From Victivallis sp. Marseille-Q1083 (GTDB taxonomy: Bacteria > Verrucomicrobiota > Lentisphaeria > Victivallales > Victivallaceae), in contig NZ_CAHJXL010000001.1 in the NCBI RefSeq assembly GCF_903645315.1, positions 496,001 to 560,000 of the forward strand: a stretch of DNA of 64,000 bases, in the 5' to 3' direction. This document shows positions 1-7,210 of this stretch, piece after piece. The notes beneath the pieces are model-generated. The model was not told the DNA's origin. It did not search any database and saw only the letters and a list, made by a program, of their open reading frames with translations. Position 1 is the first letter of the stretch; every line of letters begins with the position of its first letter. The position numbers and the translations under genes were made by a program.

Positions 1-2
1 AC

Positions 3-1007
3 GCCTGGCTGTTCGGCGGCAGTTATGCCAACCAGGCCGGCGCCAGCGATCTCATCCGCGGCGGAGTTGTGCTCAACATCGCCAAAAGCAAACTTGATTA
101 CGTGCTGGCCGGCGGCCGCAGCGGTTACGGCGGCAAAACTGAAATCCAATCGGTGGACATCACCGTCAGCGGCAGCCGGATCGCCAGGAATCTCTACGGC
201 GGCGGGTTCAGCAACAACGGTCAGGCCGACGTGCTCGGCAACGTTCACATCACCATCGATTCCAGCGCCAGCAGCAATTCGCTGCTGGGGTCGATCTTCC
301 TGGCCGGTTACGCGGTCGGCGCCGGCAATACCGCCAACGTTTACGGCGACGCCACTCTGACTTTGATCAACAGCACCATTTTCAACGGCTATATCTATGG
401 CGGCGGTCATGAAATTTCCGGCGGCCAAGCCCAGGTCAGCGGGGCGACCACGCTGGAAATGGCCAATTACCGGGGAACATTCAACGGCGTGATCATCGAT
501 TTCGACCGTCTGGTCCTCCGCGGCAACAGCCGGGTGGAGTTCGGCAAGGAACAGGCCGGCAATGGTTTTTCGGCATACTGCTTCGATCTTTCCGACCGCC
601 AGATTTCCCAGAGTACCTGGGCAATGCTGACCCAGACCAACGGCATCGATTTTTCGCTGGCCGCCGCCGATACGCAGCGGAGCATCACCATCTCTTCCGC
701 TGCGCTCGACGGCCGGAGCGCCGGCAGTTATTTCCTGGTGGATTCCGAATATTCACTGTTGAAAAAACTGACCGGCCAGACTTTCGAACTGAATTTTGAA
801 GACGCGCTGGCTTCGCTGAAAGTCGACGGCGATGCCGTGGAGCTGGGCGGTTATCAGTGGGAACTGAAACTGGCCGACGGCGACTTGACGCTGTATTGGC
901 GGAACTTCGCCGCGGCTCCGCTGGAAACGGCAGCCAATCTGGCGCCGTCGGAAGCCGACCTGATCGGCTGGAGCGAGTCGCGCAACCATCAAGGTTTTCT
1001 GGCCTGA
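3..1007 (+). CDS. large glycine-rich surface/adhesin-like protein, 3' part only
   Basis: The reading frame is already open at base 3 and runs to a TGA at 1005-1007, so about 334 residues of C-terminus are present and the start lies upstream of the window. The visible part has repeated short beta-strand units rich in Gly, Asn and Ser (GGG, GGRSGYGG, YGGGFSNNG, YGGGHE), as in secreted beta-helix or autotransporter-passenger proteins. The last ~150 residues are less repetitive and end in charged sequence. No outer-membrane barrel, PEP-CTERM or LPXTG-like anchor is visible at the end. A small peptide gene starts 21 bp downstream on the same strand. The extracellular role is inferred from composition only and the ligand is unknown. 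An internal GTG at 69 could be mistaken for the start, but there is no reason to begin there. Confidence 0.7.
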   Translation, partial: AWLFGGSYANQAGASDLIRGGVVLNIAKSKLDYVLAGGRSGYGGKTEIQSVDITVSGSRIARNLYGGGFSNNGQADVLGNVHITIDSSASSNSLLGSIFLAGYAVGAGNTANVYGDATLTLINSTIFNGYIYGGGHEISGGQAQVSGATTLEMANYRGTFNGVIIDFDRLVLRGNSRVEFGKEQAGNGFSAYCFDLSDRQISQSTWAMLTQTNGIDFSLAAADTQRSITISSAALDGRSAGSYFLVDSEYSLLKKLTGQTFELNFEDALASLKVDGDAVELGGYQWELKLADGDLTLYWRNFAAAPLETAANLAPSEADLIGWSESRNHQGFLA

Positions 1008-1028
1008 ACCAAATAAGGAACCAATCAG

Positions 1029-1232
1029 ATGAAAAAAACCCTCTTCCCGTACGAAAAACCGCAATTGACCAGTTTCTCGCTGTCCGCCACCGTCCGGGGC
1101 AACGATGTACCGCCGGAGCCGGGCGAAGGCGGCGGCGGCAGCGGCGTGGAGCCCAACAGCATCGGCAAAATCTGGCTGCTTGACGAGAACGGCAATCCGG
1201 TCGACGAATTCGGCAACCCGATCCGTTATTGA
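1029..1232 (+). CDS. small peptide of 67 aa with a KPQL-type leader and Gly-rich linker
   Basis: The ATG at 1029 is preceded by AAGGA with workable spacing, and the ORF ends at TGA 1230-1232. The protein starts MKKTLFPYEKPQLTSFSLSA, has a Pro/Gly-rich middle (PPEPGEGGGGSG) and ends DEFGNPIRY. There is no signal peptide, TM segment or recognised domain. The YEKPQL-type opening resembles the short leader-like peptides seen in gut Bacteroidota and Clostridia, some of which are peptide-modification substrates. No radical-SAM or other modifying enzyme is visible within the window. Its 21-bp distance from the surface-protein gene suggests co-transcription. The last 7 bp overlap the 3' end of the convergent trmO gene. 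Function is unknown. It could also be a small structural or chaperone-like partner of the upstream protein. Confidence 0.6.
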   Translation: MKKTLFPYEKPQLTSFSLSATVRGNDVPPEPGEGGGGSGVEPNSIGKIWLLDENGNPVDEFGNPIRY

Positions 1233-2065
1233 ACAAATTCAGCGTCCGGCCCGGCTATTCCGGCCGGACGGATGCCGAAAACCCGCCGGAACGCCCGGTG
1301 CAGCGCTTTGTCGCAATAGCGGTCATCGGCAGCCGGTTCCAACTCTTCGGCGGTATAATTGGAAGTGACCTGCAGCACTTCGATCCGTTGCGCTTCCTCG
1401 TCCAGAGCGAAGCGGATCCGCCAGGTCCGGCAGCCGATCTCCCACTGTCCCGCCGGCAAATGTTCGCACGACAACCGTTTTCGCCGCCGGTCCAGCGGCG
1501 AAAAGGCAAGCTGGACCCGGCAGAAGTTCGCCAGATCCGGTCCGCCGTGCTCCAACAGCCAGTCGGCGGTGCTCCGGAATCCGGCGGTCAATATCACGTC
1601 GTAACGCCGCCGGTCCGCCTCTTCCAGCCAGCCGCAGGCGGCCCCGGCAAAGGCATCGACGGCCGGAATATATGGCTTGATATCCAGAACCGGCGTCCCG
1701 TCCAGCAAATCGAAATTGCGGATGAACAACCGCCGGCCCTCCACTTTTTCCAACTCGACGGCGCTGATGCCGATCGGATTCGGCCGGTAAGGCGCCCGGG
1801 TGGCGAACACGCCGACTTTACGGCCCGGCGGCGCCACCGGCGGCTTGACCTTCGGCCTCCAGTTGCCGTTCAAATGAAACACATAGATCAGCCAGATCCG
1901 TTCAAAGCCGGCCAGATCGGCCAATGCCGCCTCGTAATTGCAATGCTCGTCCAATTCGACCCAGCCGCTTCCGGCGGCGAAAACGGCCTGACGCGGCGCT
2001 TCAAAGCGGTATTTCCGGTCACAATGCAGCACGCCGACCGGCCGGAACGTGAACGAACCGGCCAA
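1226..2065 (-). CDS. trmO: tRNA (N6-threonylcarbamoyladenosine(37)-N6)-methyltransferase TrmO
   Basis: This 279-aa protein has the TrmO/YaeB hallmarks: PVGVLH near the N-terminus, a RAPYRPNPIGIS motif in the SAM-binding core, and DLLDGTPVLDIKPY. TrmO proteins methylate N6 of t6A at position 37 of some ANN-decoding tRNAs, using SAM, in the cytoplasm. The length matches the longer bacterial form with a C-terminal extension. The start is a TTG one base after the zwf stop codon, with a GGGAG ribosome site about 7 bases upstream inside the end of zwf, so translation is probably coupled to zwf. The stop is TAA at 1226-1228. The only uncertainty is the exact start codon. Confidence 0.9.
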   Translation of the reverse strand: MAGSFTFRPVGVLHCDRKYRFEAPRQAVFAAGSGWVELDEHCNYEAALADLAGFERIWLIYVFHLNGNWRPKVKPPVAPPGRKVGVFATRAPYRPNPIGISAVELEKVEGRRLFIRNFDLLDGTPVLDIKPYIPAVDAFAGAACGWLEEADRRRYDVILTAGFRSTADWLLEHGGPDLANFCRVQLAFSPLDRRRKRLSCEHLPAGQWEIGCRTWRIRFALDEEAQRIEVLQVTSNYTAEELEPAADDRYCDKALHRAFRRVFGIRPAGIAGPDAEFVQ

Positions 2066-2066
2066 C

Positions 2067-3563
2067 TTACAACTCCCGCCATTCGGTCAGCCGATCGGCG
2101 CCGGACGGACCGGACGAACCGGCCGGATAAAGCTCCAGCGGACAACATTCCGGATTCCGCCAGGCTTCCAGAACCGGCGTGAACAACCTCCAACTGGCGG
2201 CAATGATGTCGCTGCGGATGAACAAAGTCTGGTCGCCGAGCATCGCGTCGAGCAACAACCGTTCATACGCTTCGAAGCTTTCCCCGCCGGCCAGTTCGGC
2301 ATAATTGAAGTGCATCATCAAACCGCCCATGCACAATTTCGGACCGGGTTGTTTGGCCTGGATGGTCAGCGACATGCCCTCTTCCGGCTGCACGCTCAAA
2401 ACCAGCGTATCCGGCGTCATGTCCTGCGCCCGGATCGGCTGGAAAATCGAATGCGGAACCGCTTTGAAGGTGATGGCGATTTCGCTGAGACGCCGTTTCA
2501 GCCGTTTGCCGGAACGCAGGAAAAACGGCACGCCGCGCCAACGCCAGTTGTCGATCAGCAACTTGGCCGCCACGAACGTTTCGGTCGTCGAGCCGGCCGC
2601 GACCCCCTCCTCCTGGCGGTAACCGGCCAAGTCGCCGGCCGCGGCATACTGCCCCCGCACCAGTACCGTTTCCAGATTCTTCTGCGGAAACGGCCGGATC
2701 GCCCGGATCAGTTTCAATTTTTCATCGCGAATCGCATCCGCCGAGAACTCCCCGGGCATCTCCATCGCCACCATCGACAGCATTTCCAGCATGTGATTCT
2801 GGAACATGTCGCGCAGCAGGCCGGCCGATTCGAAATAACCGGCCCGGCGGCCGATGCCGATCTCCTCGGCGGCAGTGATCTCCACTTTGGCGATGTAATG
2901 CTGGTTCCAGATCGGTTCGAAAATGATGTTGGCAAACCGCAGCATCAGGATATTCTGCACCGTCTCCTTGCCGAGATAATGGTCGATCCGGTAAATCTGC
3001 CGCTCTTTCAAATAGCGGTGCAGTTCCAAATCCAATTCCTGCGCCGAAGCGGTATCCCGGCCGAACGGCTTCTCCATGACGACATGGCGCCACGGCGTCC
3101 CCTCGAAATCCTCTTTCAGCAGACCGGCGGCCGACAGCTGCGGCACGATCGTCAGATAAAGGCTCGACGGCGTCGCCAGATAAAAGGTGTAATTCAGCGG
3201 CATCGCCGCATCCAGCTTGCCGAGTTCCTCCAGCTTCGCCCCCAGTTGCCGATACGACTCCGGATCACCGTAATCGCCGCGCAGGTAATGAATCCGCTGC
3301 AGGAATGCCTCCAATTGTTCCGGCTCCGCCGGCGGCAACACGCCGCGCAGCAGTTCACGGAACGAGGCCGTGTCGTAATCGTGCCGGGCGCAGCCGACAA
3401 TGTGGGAATCCCCATGCAGCAGCTCGCGGCGAAACAAATTGTAAATCGCCGGCAGCAGCTTCCGCCTGGCCAGATCGCCGGAAGCACCGAAAATCACCAG
3501 GATATCCGGCGTCGGGCTGACCTCCAGACAGAAATTGCCACGCCAGTAATTGCCGTTTTCCAT
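2067..3563 (-). CDS. zwf: glucose-6-phosphate 1-dehydrogenase
   Basis: Zwf oxidises glucose 6-phosphate to 6-phosphogluconolactone with NADP+ (or NAD+), the entry to the oxidative pentose phosphate pathway in the cytoplasm. The 498-aa length is standard. Near the N-terminus is the coenzyme-binding GASGDLARRKLLPA, and near residue 190 the active-site signature RIDHYLGKETVQN, with the substrate-binding His and Lys in place. The ATG at 3563 follows a GAGGAG ribosome site. The next pathway enzyme, pgl, is about 53 kb away in this window, so the oxidative branch is not a single operon here. trmO follows with a one-base gap. The peroxiredoxin terminator lies just upstream, so zwf should have its own promoter, but I could not pick one out convincingly. 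Confidence 0.96.
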   Translation of the reverse strand: MENGNYWRGNFCLEVSPTPDILVIFGASGDLARRKLLPAIYNLFRRELLHGDSHIVGCARHDYDTASFRELLRGVLPPAEPEQLEAFLQRIHYLRGDYGDPESYRQLGAKLEELGKLDAAMPLNYTFYLATPSSLYLTIVPQLSAAGLLKEDFEGTPWRHVVMEKPFGRDTASAQELDLELHRYLKERQIYRIDHYLGKETVQNILMLRFANIIFEPIWNQHYIAKVEITAAEEIGIGRRAGYFESAGLLRDMFQNHMLEMLSMVAMEMPGEFSADAIRDEKLKLIRAIRPFPQKNLETVLVRGQYAAAGDLAGYRQEEGVAAGSTTETFVAAKLLIDNWRWRGVPFFLRSGKRLKRRLSEIAITFKAVPHSIFQPIRAQDMTPDTLVLSVQPEEGMSLTIQAKQPGPKLCMGGLMMHFNYAELAGGESFEAYERLLLDAMLGDQTLFIRSDIIAASWRLFTPVLEAWRNPECCPLELYPAGSSGPSGADRLTEWREL

Positions 3564-3611
3564 AACCTCACACTCTCCTCAAAAAATTTGACCGGACTGC
3601 AACACGGGAAC

Positions 3612-3645
3612 AAAACGGCCGGTATTTCGCTTGAAATACCGGCCG
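3612..3645 (-). terminator. intrinsic terminator of the peroxiredoxin gene
   Basis: A perfect 13-bp stem (3616-3628 with 3633-3645) closes a 4-nt loop. Read on the minus strand it is followed by TTTTG. It lies 13 bp beyond the peroxiredoxin stop codon and separates that gene from zwf. Confidence 0.85.
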
Positions 3646-3658
3646 CTTCGTTCCGGAC

Positions 3659-4240
3659 TCAATGCTTGGCCAGATAGTCGGCGATACCCCGGGCATCGGC
3701 CACGACGCCGTCTTCGCCCTGCTGCCAGTTGGCCGGACAGACATCGCCGTGCTCTTCAAAGAACCGCAGGGCTTCCACCATCCGCAGCGCCTCGCCGATA
3801 TTGCGGCCCAGCGGCAGATCGTTGACCACCTGATGACGGATCACCCCGCCCTTGTCGATCAGGAACAACCCGCGCAGCGCGACCGAATCATCGAGCAGCA
3901 CGTCATAATCCCGGGAAATCTTTTTGCTGATGTCGCCGACGATCGGATATTTGACATTGCCGATACCGCCCTCTTTCGGCTCCATCGACTTCCAGGCGAA
4001 GTGCGAATAAACCGAATCCACCGATACGGCAATCACTTCGGCATTCAATTTTTTAAACGCTTCGAACTGCCGGTCGAAGGCAATCAGTTCAGTCGGACAG
4101 ACAAAAGTGAAGTCCATCGGATAGAAAAACAACACGACGTATTTGCCGCGATAATCGCTCAGACTGATTTTCGCAAACGTATTGTCCGGCATAACCGCAT
4201 CCGCCGTGAAATCCGGCGCCAGTTTCGTCACCATAGCCAT
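3659..4240 (-). CDS. 2-Cys peroxiredoxin (AhpC/Prx1 family)
   Basis: This is a 193-aa typical 2-Cys peroxiredoxin that reduces H2O2 and organic peroxides in the cytoplasm. The peroxidatic Cys48 sits in FTFVCPTE after a YPMDFTFVCP segment. The resolving Cys168 sits in DVCPANW near the C-terminus. The length matches the AhpC/Prx1 group. The ATG at 4240 follows a strong GGGGAGGA ribosome site. The gene is a single unit, with a promoter at 4279-4307 and a strong terminator at 3612-3645. A Fur/PerR-like palindrome at 4319-4337 is the likely peroxide- or iron-responsive input, although it lies upstream of the -35 box. No AhpF-like reductase is nearby, so the electron donor (thioredoxin or a distant AhpF) is unknown. 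Confidence 0.95.
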   Translation of the reverse strand: MAMVTKLAPDFTADAVMPDNTFAKISLSDYRGKYVVLFFYPMDFTFVCPTELIAFDRQFEAFKKLNAEVIAVSVDSVYSHFAWKSMEPKEGGIGNVKYPIVGDISKKISRDYDVLLDDSVALRGLFLIDKGGVIRHQVVNDLPLGRNIGEALRMVEALRFFEEHGDVCPANWQQGEDGVVADARGIADYLAKH

Positions 4241-4278
4241 GATAACATCCTCCCCAGAATTTAAGTTATCGATTCTTC

Positions 4279-4307
4279 GTTATAAAACAATAAACGCAAA
4301 TTTACAA
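4279..4307 (-). promoter_or_regulatory. sigma70-type promoter of the peroxiredoxin gene
   Basis: On the minus strand, TTGTAA (4302-4307) and TATAAC (4279-4284) are 17 bp apart. The expected transcription start leaves a leader of about 30 nt before the strong ribosome site. Confidence 0.65.
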
Positions 4308-4318
4308 TTTTTCAAATC

Positions 4319-4337
4319 GATAATGATTATTATTTTT
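4319..4337. promoter_or_regulatory. candidate Fur/PerR-type operator
   Basis: GATAATGATTATTATTTTT agrees with the 19-bp Fur consensus at 15 of 19 positions, and with the PerR consensus at 11 of 14 informative positions. It lies 12 bp upstream of the peroxiredoxin -35 box and runs into the stop codon of the neighbouring gene. Position and AT-rich context make this tentative. Confidence 0.4.
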
Positions 4338-5041
4338 TAATCTTTATCCAACTCCAACATCAGATTCTCATATAACTGGACCAGGTTCAGATCCGCCGTC
4401 TTGCCGGAATTCAAAGTCGTCCGGCGCAATTCGCGGGCCAGATCGCGCCGCCCCAAGTCGCGGAACAGTTCCGCGCCGTGCCGGAGCGCCAGCGCCAACT
4501 CCAACCGGGCTGAAGGCCGGGCCGCCGACAACGCCGGATCGTCATTTTCCAAAGCGGTTTTCAGCAGTTGAGCCGCCTGGGCCGACGCCGTGCCGACAAT
4601 TTCCGGAAATTTCCGTTTGAACTGATCCCGATACTGCCCGGCCGCCAGCAGGTAACTGGCCGCCGTGCCCGGCAACAGCTTCAACTCGCCTTCCGCCACA
4701 TAGCCGTCCAGCGTCCCCTGATAATGCTCCGCCACGCCCTGCCCGGTCGCCTGCGTCGCAAACCAGACCAGATAGGCCTCCGCCGGCGCCTGGACGACGC
4801 CGCGCAATTCTTCGTATTCATCGGCGGCTTCCAGCAACGCATAAACCGTCAGATTGGCGACATCCGGGATGACGGCAACTTCGTTTCCGGTCGTGGTCAT
4901 CCGCAACGCGCCGTCCGGCATCTGATGGCGGACAATCGCCGCAACCAACTCCTTCACCCGGGCCGGAGCCGGATCATCATCGGCCCGGCAGCCTGCCCAC
5001 AGACAACATAACAGCAACAACACCCAAGTCCATTTTTTCAT
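4337..5041 (-). CDS. exported protein of unknown function, probable lipoprotein
   Basis: The 234-aa product begins MKKWTWVLLLLCCLWAGC, a signal sequence ending in a Cys. The -3 residue is Trp, so the lipobox is not ideal, but lipidation is plausible. The ATG at 5041 follows GAGGAG with 7-nt spacing; an in-frame TTG further upstream lies inside that ribosome site and is not used here. The mature part is alpha-helical and acidic, with pairs of helices (MPDGALRM, LEAADEYEELRG, YLVWFATQATG, YLLAAGQYRDQF), which recalls alpha/alpha-toroid proteins, but no catalytic motif is recognised. The gene has its own promoter at 5087-5115. The product probably acts in the periplasm or on the outer membrane; substrate and role are unknown. 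Confidence 0.7.
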   Translation of the reverse strand: MKKWTWVLLLLCCLWAGCRADDDPAPARVKELVAAIVRHQMPDGALRMTTTGNEVAVIPDVANLTVYALLEAADEYEELRGVVQAPAEAYLVWFATQATGQGVAEHYQGTLDGYVAEGELKLLPGTAASYLLAAGQYRDQFKRKFPEIVGTASAQAAQLLKTALENDDPALSAARPSARLELALALRHGAELFRDLGRRDLARELRRTTLNSGKTADLNLVQLYENLMLELDKD

Positions 5042-5086
5042 TTTTTCACTCCTCAATAAAAAAGTTGAAAATCGGTTGCTACATTC

Positions 5087-5115
5087 ATTATAATGTAAAA
5101 AGAGCCGTTTTGCAA
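5087..5115 (-). promoter_or_regulatory. promoter of the exported-protein gene
   Basis: On the minus strand, TTGCAA (5110-5115) and a consensus TATAAT (5087-5092) are separated by 17 bp, about 45 bp upstream of the chosen start codon. Confidence 0.7.
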
Positions 5116-5157
5116 GAAAAAACCGGTAAAATGTTCACGCCCGGACGGCCGGAGAAG

Positions 5158-5196
5158 AAAAACGCCGGCCCGCCGGGAAATCTCCCCACGGGCCGG
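5158..5196 (-). terminator. intrinsic terminator of the sugar ABC operon
   Basis: CCGGCCCG (5165-5172) pairs perfectly with CGGGCCGG (5189-5196) around a 16-nt loop that can itself fold. On the minus strand the stem is followed by CGTTTTTC. It lies about 60 bp past the ATPase stop codon. Confidence 0.8.
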
Positions 5197-5254
5197 ACAC
5201 GCGACTTTATCGGGCCGCGTTGCATCGCACTTGTATGATTTCCGACCGGCCCGG

Positions 5255-6334
5255 TCACAGGGCGCGGCCGCTCTCCTGTTCAAACAGATGCGCTTTGGCG
5301 GTATCGAACCGGAATTTCACCGTGTCCCCGGCATGGAAACCGGTCTCCGGCGCCACCCGCGCCACAAAGGTATGCCCGCCGAGCCGCAGATGCAGATAGG
5401 TTTCCGCCCCCATCAGTTCCCGCACCTCGATGACCGCCGCCATGCCGTCATCGGCAATCACCAGATTCTCCGGCCGAATGCCGAACACCACGTCCGGCCC
5501 CGCCGCTTTGGCCGCCTTGTCCTTCCAGGCTTCCGGCAAAGTGAAAGTCATTCCCTCGGAAGCGAAACAGAGCCGTTCGCCGCTCTGTTCCAGCCGGCCG
5601 TTGAAAAAATTCATCGGCGGCGTGCCGATAAAGCCGCCGACAAACTGGTTGGCCGGCCGGCTGTAGAGGGTCAACGGATCGGCCACCTGCTGAATGACGC
5701 CGTCTTTCATCACGCAGATCCGGTCGCCCATCGTCATCGCTTCGGTCTGGTCGTGGGTAACGTAGATCATCGTACTCTCCAACTGGTGGTGGAGCTTGCT
5801 GATCTCGATGCGCATCTGAACGCGCATCTTGGCGTCGAGATTCGACAGCGGCTCGTCGAACAGGAACGCTTTCGGCTTGCGGACGATCGCCCGGCCGACC
5901 GCCACCCGCTGCCGCTGACCGCCGGAAAGCGCTTTCGGCCGCCGGTCCAGATATGGCTCCAGACCGAGAATCCGGGCCGCTTCCATCACCCGCTTCTGAA
6001 TCTCCGCCTTGGGGAACTTGCGCAGTTTCAGACCGAACGCCATATTGTCGAAAACCGACATGTGCGGATAAAGCGCGTAATTCTGGAACACCATCGCAAT
6101 ATCCCGCTGCTTCGGCGGAATGTCGTTGACCACCGTATCACCGATCCGGATCGTCCCCCGGCAAATATCCTCCAGGCCGGCAATCATCCGGAGCGTCGTC
6201 GACTTGCCGCAGCCGGACGGTCCGACCAGCACCATGAATTCCCGGTCACGAATATCCAACGAGACGCCCTTGACCGCCTGGTAACCGTCGTCCTCGTAAA
6301 TTTTCCACACATTTTCAAGAATCACTTCCGCCAT
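5255..6334 (-). CDS. carbohydrate ABC transporter ATP-binding protein (MalK/UgpC/MsmK type)
   Basis: This 359-aa cytoplasmic ATPase powers the two permeases encoded just upstream. The Walker A motif GPSGCGKST is near residue 40. It is followed by the Q-loop ([13 protein letters not shown]), the signature [14 protein letters not shown], Walker [13 protein letters not shown] and the switch histidine YVTHDQTEA. The C-terminal ~120 residues form the TOBE/OB domains typical of CUT1 sugar importers. Such subunits often serve several transporters. The start is ATG 6334, and the gene is the last of a tightly packed operon ending in the terminator at 5158-5196. Substrate specificity cannot be read from the ATPase; the flanking glycosidases point to oligosaccharides. 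Confidence 0.95.
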   Translation of the reverse strand: MAEVILENVWKIYEDDGYQAVKGVSLDIRDREFMVLVGPSGCGKSTTLRMIAGLEDICRGTIRIGDTVVNDIPPKQRDIAMVFQNYALYPHMSVFDNMAFGLKLRKFPKAEIQKRVMEAARILGLEPYLDRRPKALSGGQRQRVAVGRAIVRKPKAFLFDEPLSNLDAKMRVQMRIEISKLHHQLESTMIYVTHDQTEAMTMGDRICVMKDGVIQQVADPLTLYSRPANQFVGGFIGTPPMNFFNGRLEQSGERLCFASEGMTFTLPEAWKDKAAKAAGPDVVFGIRPENLVIADDGMAAVIEVRELMGAETYLHLRLGGHTFVARVAPETGFHAGDTVKFRFDTAKAHLFEQESGRAL

Positions 6335-6340
6335 AATCCG

Positions 6341-7210
6341 TCACCCCTTTACACCGCCGAGCATAATGCCTTTGACCAGTTGCTTCTGCATGAATACGAA
6401 AATTAAAATCATCGGCACGACGCTCATCGTCACCGCCGCCATCAACAAATTGGTCACCTGCCCCTGGGTGCCGTCGAATGCCAGCAGTCCGATCGGCAAA
6501 GTGTATTTCTCCGGATTCTTGATCATCACCAACGGCCAGAACAACGCATTATAGGTGCCGATAAAGGTGAAGATCGACAACGTGATGATCGCCGGACGCG
6601 ACAGCGGCAGGATGACGTTCCAATAGAGCTGCCACTTGCTGGCGCCGTCGATTTCGGCCGCCTCGTCCAGCGATTTCGGAATGCTGAGCATGAACTGCCG
6701 CATCAGGAAAGTGCCGAACGCGGTGAAGGCCGCCGGCAGAATCAGACCGGTGTAGGTATCGACCAAGCCGAGCGAAATCATGATCTGGTAGTTCGGAATC
6801 ATCATCACCAGCCCCGGCAGCATCATCGTCCCCAGATACAGCAGAAATACTTTATCGCGCCCTTTCCAATGCAGCCGCGAGAAGCTGAACGCCGCCAAGC
6901 TGGAGGTGAATACCTGCAGGAAAGTCGTCCAGGCGGCCACCAGAATACTGTTCCAGTACCAGCGGCCGAACTGGATGCCCTCCATCGAGAAAACATCCGG
7001 ATAATTGCTCCACAGCAACACCTTCGGCAACCAGGTATCCAGGCCGGTTTCCGGCAGCGATTTCAGGCTGGTCAGGATCATCCAGGTGAACGGCAGCACC
7101 AGCGTCAGCGCCAACCCGCCCAGCACCAGATTGAGAAAAAACAGATTCAAGCCTTTTTTGAGTTTGACATTCATCGTTTGCCGATTCCTTTTTTCAATTT
7201 GTTCTGCCAT
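6341..7210 (-). CDS. carbohydrate ABC transporter permease (MalG-like)
   Basis: This 289-aa inner-membrane permease has about six TM helices and the cytoplasmic EAA loop EAAEIDGASKWQLYWNVILP that contacts the ATPase. Length and order match the MalG half of CUT1 importers. The ATG at 7210 overlaps the previous stop codon by one base (TGATG), which indicates translational coupling. A second ATG 36 bp further in (protein start MNVKLKK) follows an AAGGA at longer distance and is the main alternative start. The partner permease is upstream and the ATPase downstream. Confidence 0.93.
   Translation of the reverse strand: MAEQIEKRNRQTMNVKLKKGLNLFFLNLVLGGLALTLVLPFTWMILTSLKSLPETGLDTWLPKVLLWSNYPDVFSMEGIQFGRWYWNSILVAAWTTFLQVFTSSLAAFSFSRLHWKGRDKVFLLYLGTMMLPGLVMMIPNYQIMISLGLVDTYTGLILPAAFTAFGTFLMRQFMLSIPKSLDEAAEIDGASKWQLYWNVILPLSRPAIITLSIFTFIGTYNALFWPLVMIKNPEKYTLPIGLLAFDGTQGQVTNLLMAAVTMSVVPMILIFVFMQKQLVKGIMLGGVKG

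Noticed and set aside
2049-3677. Plus-strand frame of 542 codons opposite zwf
   Set aside because: The zwf gene has full family motifs on the other strand. The antisense product has none.
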